Origin: Nocardia tengchongensis
GTDB lineage: Bacteria > Actinomycetota > Actinomycetes > Mycobacteriales > Mycobacteriaceae
NCBI RefSeq assembly: GCF_018362975.1
Contig: NZ_CP074371.1
Coordinates: 4,526,001 to 4,590,000 of the forward strand
DNA length: 64,000 nt
Direction: 5' to 3'
Part shown: one piece after another, positions 9,417 through 20,639 of the stretch
Layout: each line of letters opens with the position of its first letter
Position numbering within the stretch: the first letter of the stretch is position 1
Notes under the pieces: generated by a model
The model's database searches: none
Told to the model about the DNA's origin: nothing
The model's input: only the letters and a program-made list of their open reading frames with translations
Position numbers and translations under genes: made by a program

Positions 9417-9984
9417 GTGGGAGATCAACCGCAACCTCGGGATGTGGTGCAGCCAGGGCTGTTCCCCGACGACACGGTGCCCGACGAGCTCGTCGGTTAC
9501 CGCGTGCCCAGCGCGTGCCAGGTGGCCGGAATCACTTACCGGCAGCTCGATTACTGGGCTCGCACCGGATTGGTCGTCCCCTCCATCCGCAGTGCCACCG
9601 GCTCCGGCAGCCAGCGTCTGTACTCGTTCAAGGACATCCTGGTCCTCAAGATCGTCAAGCGTCTGCTCGACGCCGGCATCTCGCTGCAGAACATCCGCAT
9701 CGCGGTGGACCACCTGCGCAGCCGCGGCGTCGAGGACCTGGCCGGGATCACCCTGTTCTCCGACGGCACCACCGTCTACGAATGCTCCTCCGCCGAGGAG
9801 GTGGTCGATTTACTGCAGGGTGGGTCAGGGCGTGTTCGGCATCGCCGTCAGCGGCGCCATGCGCGAACTCACCGGCGCTATCGCCAACTTCCCGGCCGAG
9901 CGCGCCGAGACCGCGTCGGCCACCGATCGCCCCGAGGACGAGCTGTCGTTCCGGCGCAAGGCGCGGATGAGTAAGACCGGTTAG
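9417..9984 (+). CDS. MerR-family regulator, Rv1830/ResR type, with a +1 frameshift near the 3' end
   Basis: The MerR helix-turn-helix (VPSACQVAGITYRQLDYWAR, residues 28-47) and dimer helix are intact up to LLQGG. An extra T at about 9825 then shifts the frame. Removing it restores a conserved tail (GQGVFGIAVSGAMREL to RRKARMSKTG) ending at the TAG 9982-9984, about 188 residues in all. Without correction the last 50 residues become an Arg-rich stretch. In M. tuberculosis Rv1830 (resR) affects growth and recovery after antibiotic exposure. A sequencing error and a real mutation are both possible. Confidence 0.82.
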
Positions 9985-10040
9985 TCCGGTCGGCAACATT
10001 CTTGTAACCTGCGGCCGCTTAGACTGACAGTGCGTCGCAG

Positions 10041-10235
10041 CCGTGCGGGAGAGTTCCGGGGATAGTCTCGGACGCCGAAGGAGCAGCACCTCCCCGTCAA
10101 TCTCTCAGGCACAAGGGACCGTGCGGAGTTTCGACGCCTCTGGAAAGTTGATGGTCGCGTGCCATCCGCCCATGGTGAAAGGTCACCGGTCGCAGGCCGG
10201 GACCGAATCTCTCAGGCATCGAGGACAGAGGGGGA
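10041..10235 (+). promoter_or_regulatory. tandem glycine riboswitch
   Basis: Two glycine aptamers lie head to tail in the leader of gcvP. Each ends in the diagnostic AATCTCTCAGGCA element (10099-10111 and 10206-10218). The first also shows GCGGGAGAGTTCC and GCCGAAGGAGCA (10073-10084), and the second has CCTCTGGAAAGTTG. A short linker joins them, as in classical cooperative glycine riboswitches that turn on glycine cleavage genes. The distance to the gcvP GTG is about 55 nt, including the GGAGCAGCC ribosome site, so control may be translational or transcriptional. Confidence 0.93.
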
Positions 10236-10290
10236 GGGCAGACGACACGTCGGCCGCCAGGCCGACCCCGCCCACCCCTTTGGAGCAGCC

Positions 10291-13131
<2,841 letters not shown>

Positions 13132-13155
13132 TCCGCGCCGGCTAGTCGAACAGGC

Positions 13156-13192
13156 AAGCGCCCCATCGGTTCTCGTGACCGGTGGGGCGCTT
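13156..13192. terminator. bidirectional hairpin terminator between gcvP and the convergent membrane gene
   Basis: A 15-bp stem (AAGCGCCCCATCGGT against ACCGGTGGGGCGCTT, one G:U pair) has a 7-nt loop. It starts 25 nt after the gcvP stop and 21 nt before the stop of the minus-strand gene. There is no strong T tract on either side. Confidence 0.8.
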
Positions 13193-13212
13193 GGCGTTGT
13201 GTCAGGGGTGGA

Positions 13213-13623
13213 TCAGGCGGTGGCCGGCTTGTAGGTGGAGATGGCCCAGATCACCACGACGTCGAGGGCGATGATGAGGATCGACCACGCCGGGTAGTAG
13301 GGAATCCAGAGGAAGTTCTCCACGATGGACAGCGCCGCCAGCACCAGGGCGGCGGTGCGGCCCCAGGCCGTGCCGCGGAGCAGGCCGATCGCCACGATGA
13401 CCTCGATGATGCCGAGGACGATGTGGATCCAGCCCCAGCCGGTGGTGTTGAGCTTGTAGATGTAGTCGTAGCCGACGACCAGCAAGTCGTCCGAGGCCAC
13501 CGCGGAAATGCCCTGCAGGATCGACAGCACGCCGATGACGAGCAGCAGAATGCCCGCTCCGATCGTCGTTCCGGCGGCCAGCCCCTGTTTCAATGTGGGT
13601 TCGGGACCCGTAGTGTGTGCCAT
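13213..13623 (-). CDS. four-TM membrane protein (DUF7144-like)
   Basis: This 136-residue protein has four hydrophobic helices: GILLLVIGVLSILQGISAV, WGWIHIVLGIIEVIVAIGLL, GRTAALVLAALSIVENFLW and SILIIALDVVVIWAI. The WGWIHIVLG and NFLWIPYYPAW segments are typical of the actinobacterial DUF7144 family, which has no known function. The gene stands alone, between convergent gcvP and the upstream VWA gene. Confidence 0.85.
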   Translation of the reverse strand: MAHTTGPEPTLKQGLAAGTTIGAGILLLVIGVLSILQGISAVASDDLLVVGYDYIYKLNTTGWGWIHIVLGIIEVIVAIGLLRGTAWGRTAALVLAALSIVENFLWIPYYPAWSILIIALDVVVIWAISTYKPATA

Positions 13624-13725
13624 TCGCCGAATATGCCACGGGTTTGCTGGCTGGAGTGGACATCACAGCTATGTGTTGCCGTGATGTTGCCACCCTCGGG
13701 CATCTCTACGCTCTCGGTGCTGTCG

Positions 13726-15393
13726 TCACGGCGTGGTGAGGGGTTGCGAAACCGCTGTGCCGAACGGCAGATCCGCGGTGGTGCCCACCTTGGTGTAGGT
13801 GCCGCCGGTGCGCTGGGCCAATGTTTGCAGCGTCTGGGTGCCGGCGCCGCCGATCACGATCACGTCCACGCGCACCGGATGCGCCGGATCGGTCGCGGCG
13901 GCGATATCGGCGAGCAGCTGGTCACCGGTGACGGGGGAGTCGTCCTCGGGGCCGTCAGTGATGAGCAGGATCGAATTGGTGCGCGCGGCGGCGTAATTGG
14001 CGAGCACGTTCTTGTAGGCCGCCTCCAGCGTCGGATAGGTGCGGTCCGGCTTGGACGGGCTCGCGACCACGGTGGACAGCGCCTGACCGAGGGCATTGCG
14101 CTGATTGTCGATGAGCGGCGCGGTCGGGGTGAGCACCTTGTACGGGTTGTTCCCGTCGAGGTTCTTGGAGTACTCCCACACGCCCAGCCCGAACTCCGGC
14201 GGCATCACGCCCATCGTGGAGGTGAGCGCGGCGGCGGCGTTGGCGAGCCGGGTGCCGTAGCCCTCGGCGGCGGACATGGACGAGGACACGTCGAGCAGGA
14301 CGGTCGCCTGCACGCCGAGCACGGGGTGGGCGAGGATCTGATCCACCTTGTCCAGCACCGCCTTCGCGGGCGCCTTGGCGGCAGGGGCCGCCGCGCCGAA
14401 ACCGTTGTCGGTGAACAGTTTCGACTGGTCCGGAGCGCGCAGGAAGTCGGCGAACAGGCCCGCGATCAGATTCTGGGTCTGGTCGACCCAGGGACCGGTG
14501 AGCTGGGCGGCCGGGTAGTCGGCGACCGGTCCGGCAGCGTCGGGCCGGAACGTGGCCAGGCCCGGGTGCGCGCGAACCTGCTGTTCGGTGGCGGGCACGG
14601 CGTGCAGCGCGGCGGCGGCATCGGTCGCACCGGCCAGCTCGGTGAGCGCCCCTTCCGTGTCCTTGGCGGCGGGCGCGATGGCGGCCAGGTTGGAGATCGC
14701 GGAGATCACCTGACCGGTGGCGACGGCCTTCTCGTCGAGAGGATCGGTGCCCGATACCCCCGACCCGACCGCGGCCGCCACCGCGAGCGAACCGTCTCCG
14801 GCGGGCAGGGCCAGGCGCAGCTTGCCCCAGCCGGACAGGCCGGCATCGGCGAGCGAACCGGCTTGCAGCTTGGGCAGATCCGCCCAGTGCACTTTGGCGG
14901 TATCGAGAGCGTGGCGCAGCTCCTCGGGCATCGCGAGCACGACCGGGCTGACCGCGATCGGCGCCGGGGTACCGGCGATCAGTCCCGGCACCCGCATCTG
15001 CTCGACCGCACGGGAGGACTGCGGAATCCACAACGCGGGTTGCGGCCCCAGCGCCGGATCCCATTTGTTCGCGCGGAACGCCGCGACCATCGCCGCCGAG
15101 GGTTGCGCGGTCACGTTCACCTGCGCGCAGTGGTCACGCACGTGCGGCTTGGTCGCGTTGAACCGGTCCGCGGCCGCTTTCACCGGCGTCAGGACATCCG
15201 GATCCACGGTGACGGCGAGCGTCGCGGTGCCGTCCACGCACGACGACGCGGCCCGGCTGTCGTTCTGCTTCGATCGATCCGACAGCCAAGCCCAGCCGAC
15301 CACGGCCAGCGCTAACACGATCACCGCGACGATTGCGATAACCGGTCCTTTGCTGACACCTCGTGACCCGCCGGCGGCGCGATGAGTACCCAC
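13726..15393 (-). CDS. membrane-anchored solute-binding/VWA fusion protein
   Basis: The 555-residue protein has an N-terminal signal-anchor (VIAIVAVIVLALAVVGWAWL, residues 18-37). Residues 50-340 resemble a bacterial extracellular solute-binding domain (FNATKPHVRDHCAQVNV, ALWIPQSSRAVEQM). A C-terminal von Willebrand A domain begins near residue 360 with an intact MIDAS motif DVSSSMS, followed by the TDGPEDD metal-site loop. It probably sits on the outer face of the membrane and binds a ligand or protein. No transporter genes flank it and its function is unknown. Confidence 0.85.
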   Translation of the reverse strand: MGTHRAAGGSRGVSKGPVIAIVAVIVLALAVVGWAWLSDRSKQNDSRAASSCVDGTATLAVTVDPDVLTPVKAAADRFNATKPHVRDHCAQVNVTAQPSAAMVAAFRANKWDPALGPQPALWIPQSSRAVEQMRVPGLIAGTPAPIAVSPVVLAMPEELRHALDTAKVHWADLPKLQAGSLADAGLSGWGKLRLALPAGDGSLAVAAAVGSGVSGTDPLDEKAVATGQVISAISNLAAIAPAAKDTEGALTELAGATDAAAALHAVPATEQQVRAHPGLATFRPDAAGPVADYPAAQLTGPWVDQTQNLIAGLFADFLRAPDQSKLFTDNGFGAAAPAAKAPAKAVLDKVDQILAHPVLGVQATVLLDVSSSMSAAEGYGTRLANAAAALTSTMGVMPPEFGLGVWEYSKNLDGNNPYKVLTPTAPLIDNQRNALGQALSTVVASPSKPDRTYPTLEAAYKNVLANYAAARTNSILLITDGPEDDSPVTGDQLLADIAAATDPAHPVRVDVIVIGGAGTQTLQTLAQRTGGTYTKVGTTADLPFGTAVSQPLTTP

Positions 15394-15467
15394 GAGCGAC
15401 CATCCTATGTTGACGCCCAGGTCGCCACCTGTGCCAGCCGGTTACGCGCAATCCGACCGGCACGAAA

Positions 15468-15504
15468 ACGGGCGGCCGCCTCGTGGTCCGAGGCAGCCGC
15501 CCGT
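15468..15504 (-). terminator. hairpin terminator after whiB
   Basis: An 8-bp outer stem (ACGGGCGG/CCGCCCGT) encloses an inner CCTCG/CGAGG stem. It is followed on the minus strand by TTTT, giving a standard intrinsic terminator. It starts 2 nt after the whiB stop. Confidence 0.82.
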
Positions 15505-15506
15505 GA

Positions 15507-15773
15507 TCAGTCGCGGATCATCTTGCCGCGGTCGTACTCGTGCCCGCCCCAGACGCCGGACTGGCCGGTGCGGGCCGCGAAGTCGCCGCATTCGCGGCGG
15601 ATCGGGCAGCCCGCGCAGATGCCGCGGGCGTAGTCGAAGTCCTGCGAGGGGTAGGGGAACCACGCCTCGTGGTTCGGGTCACCCTTGCAGGCCGCGCGGG
15701 CCCAGTAGTCCTTCGAGTCGGAGATGGGGAGCAGATCAGCCAGGGTCTGCTCCCGAAGTGCAGTGTTCGTCAT
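15507..15773 (-). CDS. WhiB-family Fe-S transcription factor
   Basis: The 88-residue protein has the four cluster-binding cysteines (AACKGD, ICAGCPIRRECGD) and the family turn GVWGGHEYDR in front of the basic C-terminus. WhiB proteins bind a [4Fe-4S] cluster and usually partner the primary sigma factor. The exact WhiB class is not assigned. A strong hairpin terminator follows, and the HNH gene lies 56 nt upstream on the same strand. Confidence 0.94.
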   Translation of the reverse strand: MTNTALREQTLADLLPISDSKDYWARAACKGDPNHEAWFPYPSQDFDYARGICAGCPIRRECGDFAARTGQSGVWGGHEYDRGKMIRD

Positions 15774-15829
15774 CGGATCTCGCTCCTTTCATGTCCGATC
15801 ACGCGGGATGGGTGTGGTGGTTCGCCGAG

Positions 15830-16387
15830 TCAGGACGCGGCCAGTTCCTTCCAGATCTGGCGCTGGGCCCGCTCTCGGTCATTGGGGGCCTTGGGCTCCC
15901 ACAGCAGGCGCATGCCGGCCTCCGCGGGAGTCCGGTCCGCCTTGTACGTATTGCAGGGACCGCACGCGGCGATGAGGTTGGCCCAGGTGTTGGGCCCGCC
16001 CCTCGACCGCGGGCGGATGTGGTCCACGGTGCGGGCCCAGCCGGAGCAGTACCCGCAGCGGAACCGGTCGCGGCGCAGGACCGCGGGCAGGGTGGCGCGG
16101 CTGTCGTCGTCGTGGGTGAGGATCCGGTGCTCGAGGTAGATGTAGCGGGTGAGCCGGATGGTCTCCGGCAGCGCCAGCTCCAGGTGCCGCGAGCGGATCG
16201 GGAATTGCGGCTGCCGGTCGGCGACGGTCTCGGCGGCACCGCTGAGCAGCAGCACCACCGCGCGCTCGGCGCGGATCGTGGTCAGCGCCTCGTAGGAGGC
16301 GTTGAGCAGCAGCACCCCGGCGTTCATCCAATTGTCGGTGGTTATCTCCGGGTCTTCGGCATGACGGAACAGCATGGGCGTCACCAT
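15830..16387 (-). CDS. HNH endonuclease
   Basis: The predicted protein has 185 residues. The HNH core occupies about residues 105-155: the zinc-type CGYCSG and CGPCNTYK pairs flank TVDHIRPRSRGGPNTWANL, with the metal-binding DH and Asn present. The N-terminal region VLLLNASYEALT is the usual start of the actinobacterial McrA-like standalone HNH family. The start is uncertain: neither the ATG at 16387 nor the in-frame ATGs at 16375 and 16327 has a strong ribosome site. DNA substrate and role are unknown. Confidence 0.85.
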   Translation of the reverse strand: MVTPMLFRHAEDPEITTDNWMNAGVLLLNASYEALTTIRAERAVVLLLSGAAETVADRQPQFPIRSRHLELALPETIRLTRYIYLEHRILTHDDDSRATLPAVLRRDRFRCGYCSGWARTVDHIRPRSRGGPNTWANLIAACGPCNTYKADRTPAEAGMRLLWEPKAPNDRERAQRQIWKELAAS

Positions 16388-16646
16388 GTTTCGTGAAAGG
16401 GATCGAACAGGAAAAGGAATCGGCCGGTTACTGATGGGCCCGGAGACGGCCGAAGCCCCGGTACTGTTCGTCGATACTCGGATTCAAAGCCGCCTCCTCC
16501 TTCCTGCTGGTCACGACCGTGTCGGTCGGGTGATCATCGATGAAACACATGGTGGCACAACGGCCCTGCGCTTGTCGGCTGATTATTTTCGCCCCCGGTG
16601 CAGTGACAACGATCCGCGGCGCGCGTTTGTTCCGCACACTGGAGAT

Positions 16647-17459
16647 GTGACCATCGACGCCTGGGCGCAGCATCCGACCGAGCGATTTCTCGCGCGCGAC
16701 ATCTTCGACTCGCTGCGCCGCTGGACCGGCGGCGCGATACCGACGGGGGAGATCCCCCTGAAAACCACGCTCGCCGCCATGGACGCCGGCGGCGTCGACC
16801 GGGCGCTGATCTCGGCGTGGTGTGCGCCCGAAGGGGTGCTCATCTCCAATGACGAAGTGGCCGACTGGGTCGCCGAGGCGCCGGACCGGTTGATCGGGGT
16901 GGCCTCGGTGGATCTGCGGCGCCCGATGCCCTCGGTGCGGGAACTGCGGTATCGGGTGCGCGAGCAGGGCTTCGTGGCGGTGCGGGTGCTGCCGTGGCTG
17001 TGGGAGGTGCCGCCGACCGACGCCCGCTTCTATCCGCTCTACGCCGCCTGCGTCGACCTGGGGATCCCGTTCTGCACGCAGGTCGGGCACACCGGTCCGC
17101 TGCGGCCCTCGGAGCCGGGCCGCCCGATTCCCTACATCGACCGGATCGCCCTGGACTTCCCGGAGCTGACCATCGTGTGCGGTCACGTCGGCTACCCGTG
17201 GACCGCGGAGATGATCGCGGTGGCCCGCAAACACGAGAACGTGGTGATCGACACCTCCGCCTACACCACGAAAAGGCTGCCGCCCGAACTGGTCTCGTAT
17301 CTGAAGTCCGCAAGCGGGCGGCGCAAGGTGCTCTTCGGCACCAACTATCCGATGATCGCGCCCCAGCACGCTTTCGACGGTCTGGACGCGCTGGAGCTGG
17401 ACGACGAGACCCGCGAGCTGTACCTGGACGGCAACGCGCGCCGCGTCTTCGGGCTCTGA
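16647..17459 (+). CDS. amidohydrolase family protein (metal-dependent, TIM barrel)
   Basis: The product is 270 residues from the GTG at 16647. It contains TIDAWAQHPTERFL, CGHVGYPWTAEMIAVARKHE and VLFGTNYPMI, characteristic of the amidohydrolase_2 group that includes decarboxylases acting on aromatic or heterocyclic acids. A HVGYPW histidine and the late Asn/Asp region are present. The frame is open 270 nt upstream, but that leader looks non-coding. The GTG has GGAG very close (2 nt), so the start is tentative. It diverges from the HNH gene. The substrate is unknown. Confidence 0.8.
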   Translation: MTIDAWAQHPTERFLARDIFDSLRRWTGGAIPTGEIPLKTTLAAMDAGGVDRALISAWCAPEGVLISNDEVADWVAEAPDRLIGVASVDLRRPMPSVRELRYRVREQGFVAVRVLPWLWEVPPTDARFYPLYAACVDLGIPFCTQVGHTGPLRPSEPGRPIPYIDRIALDFPELTIVCGHVGYPWTAEMIAVARKHENVVIDTSAYTTKRLPPELVSYLKSASGRRKVLFGTNYPMIAPQHAFDGLDALELDDETRELYLDGNARRVFGL

Positions 17460-17483
17460 CGCGGCGCGCGGAGTCGTGCGATA

Positions 17484-18062
17484 TCAGGCGGCGGGCACCG
17501 AACCGGCCACCGAGCCGTGGGTCCCGGTGTGCTCGGGCAGCTGGTCGTCGAGCGGAATCCAGTCTTCGTGCCGCTGCGCGATCCGCCCGCCGGAGACGGC
17601 GATGGCCGTGGCCGCGAGATCGACGGCCAGCGCGGCGTCGTCCTCGTCCATGGCCAGGATCGACAGGCTCAGCAATTGCGCGGTTCGGCTCGGTCCCGGC
17701 GTGCGGGCGAGATGGTCGGTGGTCGCGGCGGCCGGGCAGCCGGTGGACAGCATGATCGCGGCGGCCAGGAATTCGACCGGGGTGGACGCGGCCAGATGCG
17801 CGCCCCGGGCCGCCGCGCTGATCAGGCTGTGCGGCGTCGGGAGGCCTTGGGGCAGCGGCAGACTGGGGACCGTGCCCCAGCGGTGCAACGGCGGGAACAT
17901 ATCGAAGTCGGACCGGCCCAGCCAGCGGCGGTGGCACAGCTGGGCGAGCCGCTCGGCGGTGTCGCGCAATCGGGTCTGCTCGGCTTGGAAGCTGAGCGTG
18001 ATCTGCCGGCAGGGCAGCAGCGCGATCGGGCGGTGAACGGAGGGAACAACGACTACGGTCAT
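17484..18062 (-). CDS. hypothetical protein (192 aa)
   Basis: No known family was recognised. The 192-residue chain starts MTVVVVPSVHRPIALLPC and has a helical, Ala/Leu-rich middle (HSLISAAARGAHLAASTP, QLLSLSILAMDEDDAALAVD) without TM segments. The frame has the GC-rich third-position pattern expected of a real gene. It follows the small membrane gene by 28 nt on the same strand, so the two probably form an operon. Confidence 0.65.
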   Translation of the reverse strand: MTVVVVPSVHRPIALLPCRQITLSFQAEQTRLRDTAERLAQLCHRRWLGRSDFDMFPPLHRWGTVPSLPLPQGLPTPHSLISAAARGAHLAASTPVEFLAAAIMLSTGCPAAATTDHLARTPGPSRTAQLLSLSILAMDEDDAALAVDLAATAIAVSGGRIAQRHEDWIPLDDQLPEHTGTHGSVAGSVPAA

Positions 18063-18090
18063 GAGGCAGCTCGTTCTCTTCGCGGCGGGA

Positions 18091-18405
18091 TCAACCCTGC
18101 ACGTCGGCCGGCATCGGGGTGGTGCGGGTGCGGCGCCAAGCCGCGCCGAGGGACAGCGCCGAGATGGCGAACATGGCCATCAGGATCAGCGTCGCGAAGA
18201 ACAGCGTCGCGCTGGACTCGAGGCTGCGGCTGCTGCGGTACCAGATCGCGACGGCCGCCAGGACGGGACCACTGGTCAGTAGTGCGGACAACAAAGACAG
18301 CAAACCAATAGCAATTAATATGGATGTCGACGGGGACTGTTTGACCGCATCGAACCACGCAGCTAAGCGCTGGCTAACTCTCGGCGGCGTTGCTGTCCCG
18401 ACCAT
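18091..18405 (-). CDS. small two-TM membrane protein
   Basis: This 104-residue protein has two clear TM helices (SILIAIGLLSLLSALLTSGPV and LFFATLILMAMFAISALSLG) and a basic tail. No family was recognised. It is the first gene of a probable two-gene operon with the 192-residue protein. The 269 nt upstream, up to the P450 stop, are AT-richer than the surroundings and contain a CTGGTC-GACC-GACCAG hairpin (18586-18601) followed by TTTT on the plus strand. No other gene is apparent there. Confidence 0.7.
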   Translation of the reverse strand: MVGTATPPRVSQRLAAWFDAVKQSPSTSILIAIGLLSLLSALLTSGPVLAAVAIWYRSSRSLESSATLFFATLILMAMFAISALSLGAAWRRTRTTPMPADVQG

Positions 18406-18674
18406 TCTTGCGACACCTCCACATCGTCCGAAAATGCGGTCCCACCAGTACGGCGTGAGTGAGGTTAGCGCATCGAACGGTTTCGGAAGGCGAACTTTTA
18501 TCGAAAGGTGACCACTCGGTTTGTTCTGTCTCGAGCGTTTGAAGGCGTTTTCTCAGCTTGTCTTGGTATTCGCCAATCATTAGCTCTGGTCGACCGACCA
18601 GTTTTGTGACGCACGTCGCTCTCGCGATGGGCGAGTCGCGCGGAAAAGCCCGAATCCGGGCTGGATCTACAGGC

Positions 18675-19892
18675 CTAGAGCTGGACGGGAAGCTCCTTCA
18701 GGCCGTGCATGAGAGTGCTCGGATGCCATTCCAGCTCCTGCGCCGGGCGCGCCAGACGCAGATCCGGGAATCGGGAGAGTAAGGCCGAGAACGCGACTCG
18801 GGCTTCCAGGCGGGCCAGGGGAGCGCCGACACAGAAGTGGATGCCGTGGCCGAAGGCGACGTGGCCCGCGGTGTCGCGGTTCGGATCCAGCATGTCGGGG
18901 TCCTGGTAGCGGTCCGGGTCGCGATTGGCGGCGGGCAGCGCGACGAAGACGAATTCGCCTGCGGGAATGTCGGTGTCGGCGATGGTGATCGGCTCGGCCG
19001 TGTGGCGGACCGTGCTCATGTTCACCGGACCGTCGAAACGCAGGAATTCCTCGATGGCGTCGGGAATCGCGTCGTGGTCGGCCTGTAGGACGCGCAGCTG
19101 CTCGGGGTTGCGGAGCAGGGCGAGGGTGCCGTTGGCGATCAGGTTCACGGTGGTGTCGTGTCCGGCGATCAGCAGCAGCGTGGCCATGCCGACGAGTTCG
19201 GATTCGGTGAGGGTGTCGCCGTCGTCGGCGGGAACGACGAGCGCCGACAGCAGATCCGATTCCGGCCGTTCACGTTTGGCCCGCACCAGCCTGGTCAGAT
19301 AGTCGGCCATGGCGGCCGCGGCACTGGCCCGGTTCTCCTCGAGCCCGGCCACCGCGACCAGTGCGTGGGTCCACTCCTGGAAATCGGTGCGATCGGCGAG
19401 GGGCACCCCGAGCAGTTCGCAGATCACCGTGATCGGCAGCGGTTCGGCGAATTCGTGCAGCAGATCCACTTCGGCCCGGCCCGCCATCGCGTCGAGCAGG
19501 TTGTCGGTGATCTCCTCGATGCGCGGGGTGAGGGCGGCAATCCGGCGCGGGGTGAAGGCGCGGGTCACCAGTTTGCGCAACCGGGTGTGCCCCGGCGGAT
19601 CGGTGCTGAGCATGTGGGTGAGCACGGCCAACTGCTTCGGGTCCGAGGGCGGGACGCCACGTTTGGCGCTGAGCAGTTCGTCGTTGACGGCGGCCGCTTT
19701 GCGCAACCGCGGATCGTTGAGGGCGGCGCGGCCTGCGGCGTAGTCGAGGACGACCCAGCGGATGATGCCGTCCGGGAAGCGAACTTGCCGTACCGGCCCG
19801 TGCTCGCGCCAGCGGCGGTAGTGCTCGTGGGGGTCGGCGAAGAATTCCGGTCCGATGGATTCGATCCGGTCCGGTGCTTCGAGGTCGGCCAT
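18675..19892 (-). CDS. cytochrome P450 monooxygenase
   Basis: The 405-residue soluble bacterial P450 has the I-helix oxygen-binding motif AGHDTT, the K-helix ExxR (EFLR in EEFLRFDG) and the heme-thiolate loop FGHGIHFCVGAPLARLE with its axial Cys near residue 353. It starts with ATG at 19892; the longer frame would add a leader reading out of the promoter. No ferredoxin or reductase gene is adjacent, so electrons must come from elsewhere. The substrate is unknown. It diverges from the membrane/XRE/oxidoreductase operon. Confidence 0.95.
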   Translation of the reverse strand: MADLEAPDRIESIGPEFFADPHEHYRRWREHGPVRQVRFPDGIIRWVVLDYAAGRAALNDPRLRKAAAVNDELLSAKRGVPPSDPKQLAVLTHMLSTDPPGHTRLRKLVTRAFTPRRIAALTPRIEEITDNLLDAMAGRAEVDLLHEFAEPLPITVICELLGVPLADRTDFQEWTHALVAVAGLEENRASAAAAMADYLTRLVRAKRERPESDLLSALVVPADDGDTLTESELVGMATLLLIAGHDTTVNLIANGTLALLRNPEQLRVLQADHDAIPDAIEEFLRFDGPVNMSTVRHTAEPITIADTDIPAGEFVFVALPAANRDPDRYQDPDMLDPNRDTAGHVAFGHGIHFCVGAPLARLEARVAFSALLSRFPDLRLARPAQELEWHPSTLMHGLKELPVQL

Positions 19893-19945
19893 GGTTCCGA
19901 CACTAGCCGATGGAATCGATTGCGGCGAAGCGTATTTCGCGGCGA

Positions 19946-19984
19946 TGTAAAGAAAACTGTACATCGTGTCGTGATTTCTTTACA
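19946..19984. promoter_or_regulatory. perfect inverted repeat, candidate operator of the XRE module
   Basis: TGTAAAGAAA at 19946-19955 and TTTCTTTACA at 19975-19984 form a perfect 10-bp inverted repeat around a 19-nt spacer, which itself contains TGTACA. It lies in the P450/membrane-gene divergent region and ends 8 nt before the plus-strand ATG, so a bound protein would block that promoter. The small XRE protein two genes on is the obvious candidate binder. That is an inference. Confidence 0.6.
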
Positions 19985-19992
19985 CTGATCGC

Positions 19993-20418
19993 ATGCCCTA
20001 TGAGGAGAAGCGAACCTGGATCCTGGGTGTCGCGGCCGTCGTCTCGTACGTGATCTACCTGATCGTCGTGCTGGTGCGGGCGCGGCACACGGCGCTGGTC
20101 GAGGTCGCCTATGTCGCGCCGATGCTGTGGGCGATCGGGGGTTCCATCGCGGCCTCGATCGTGGCCGCCATCGCCGTCGCCATCGGATCCCACGATCGCG
20201 ACCGGCGCGATCAGCGCGACCGCGAAATCGACCTGCGCGGAACGCATGTCGGCCAAGCGTTCGTGATTCTCGGCGCGGTCGGAGCGTTGGTGCTGGCCTT
20301 GGCGAACGGTGACACCTTCTGGATCGCCAATGTCATCTACCTCGGATTCACGCTGTCCGCGGTCGTCGGCGCGACCGCCAAGCTGGTGGCCTACCGGCGG
20401 GGGATGTGGCCATGGTGA
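19993..20418 (+). CDS. four-TM membrane protein cotranscribed with an XRE regulator
   Basis: The 141-residue protein has four predicted TM helices (VVSYVIYLIVVLV, GGSIAASIVAAIAVAI, AFVILGAVGALVLALA, ANVIYLGFTLSAVVG). It resembles the short integral membrane proteins that are often paired with a tiny Cro/C1-type regulator, in a two-gene arrangement of unknown function. The ATG lies 8 nt after a long inverted repeat. Its 3' end overlaps the next gene. Confidence 0.82.
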   Translation: MPYEEKRTWILGVAAVVSYVIYLIVVLVRARHTALVEVAYVAPMLWAIGGSIAASIVAAIAVAIGSHDRDRRDQRDREIDLRGTHVGQAFVILGAVGALVLALANGDTFWIANVIYLGFTLSAVVGATAKLVAYRRGMWPW

Positions 20419-20639
20419 AACCCACGAAGGTCACCAACAACATTCGCGCCCTGCGGTTCTCCCACGGCGAGATGACCCAGGCCGAGCTGGCCGACCGGCT
20501 CGGCGTGACCCGCCAGACCGTCAATGCCATCGAACAAGGCAAGTATTCGCCATCGCTGGAGACGGCGTTCCAGATCGCCCGGGTCTTCCGGGCAGCGCTG
20601 GACGAGGTCTTCGAATACCCGGAAGAGGATGAGTCGTGA
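20412..20639 (+). CDS. small XRE-family helix-turn-helix regulator
   Basis: This 75-residue, single-domain Cro/C1 regulator reads MTQAELADRLGVTRQTVNAI in the helix-turn-helix and EQGKYSPSLETAFQIARVF after it. It overlaps the upstream membrane gene by 7 bp; a GTG at 20406 is an alternative start. Its stop overlaps the next start (GTGA). The tight coupling suggests one transcript for membrane protein, regulator and oxidoreductase, probably autoregulated at the inverted repeat 19946-19984. Confidence 0.9.
   Translation: MVKPTKVTNNIRALRFSHGEMTQAELADRLGVTRQTVNAIEQGKYSPSLETAFQIARVFRAALDEVFEYPEEDES

Noticed and set aside
17517..18311. 264-residue plus-strand frame over the hypothetical gene
   Set aside because: Composition (Arg/Gly/Gln) is typical of a shadow frame; the minus-strand frame has natural composition.
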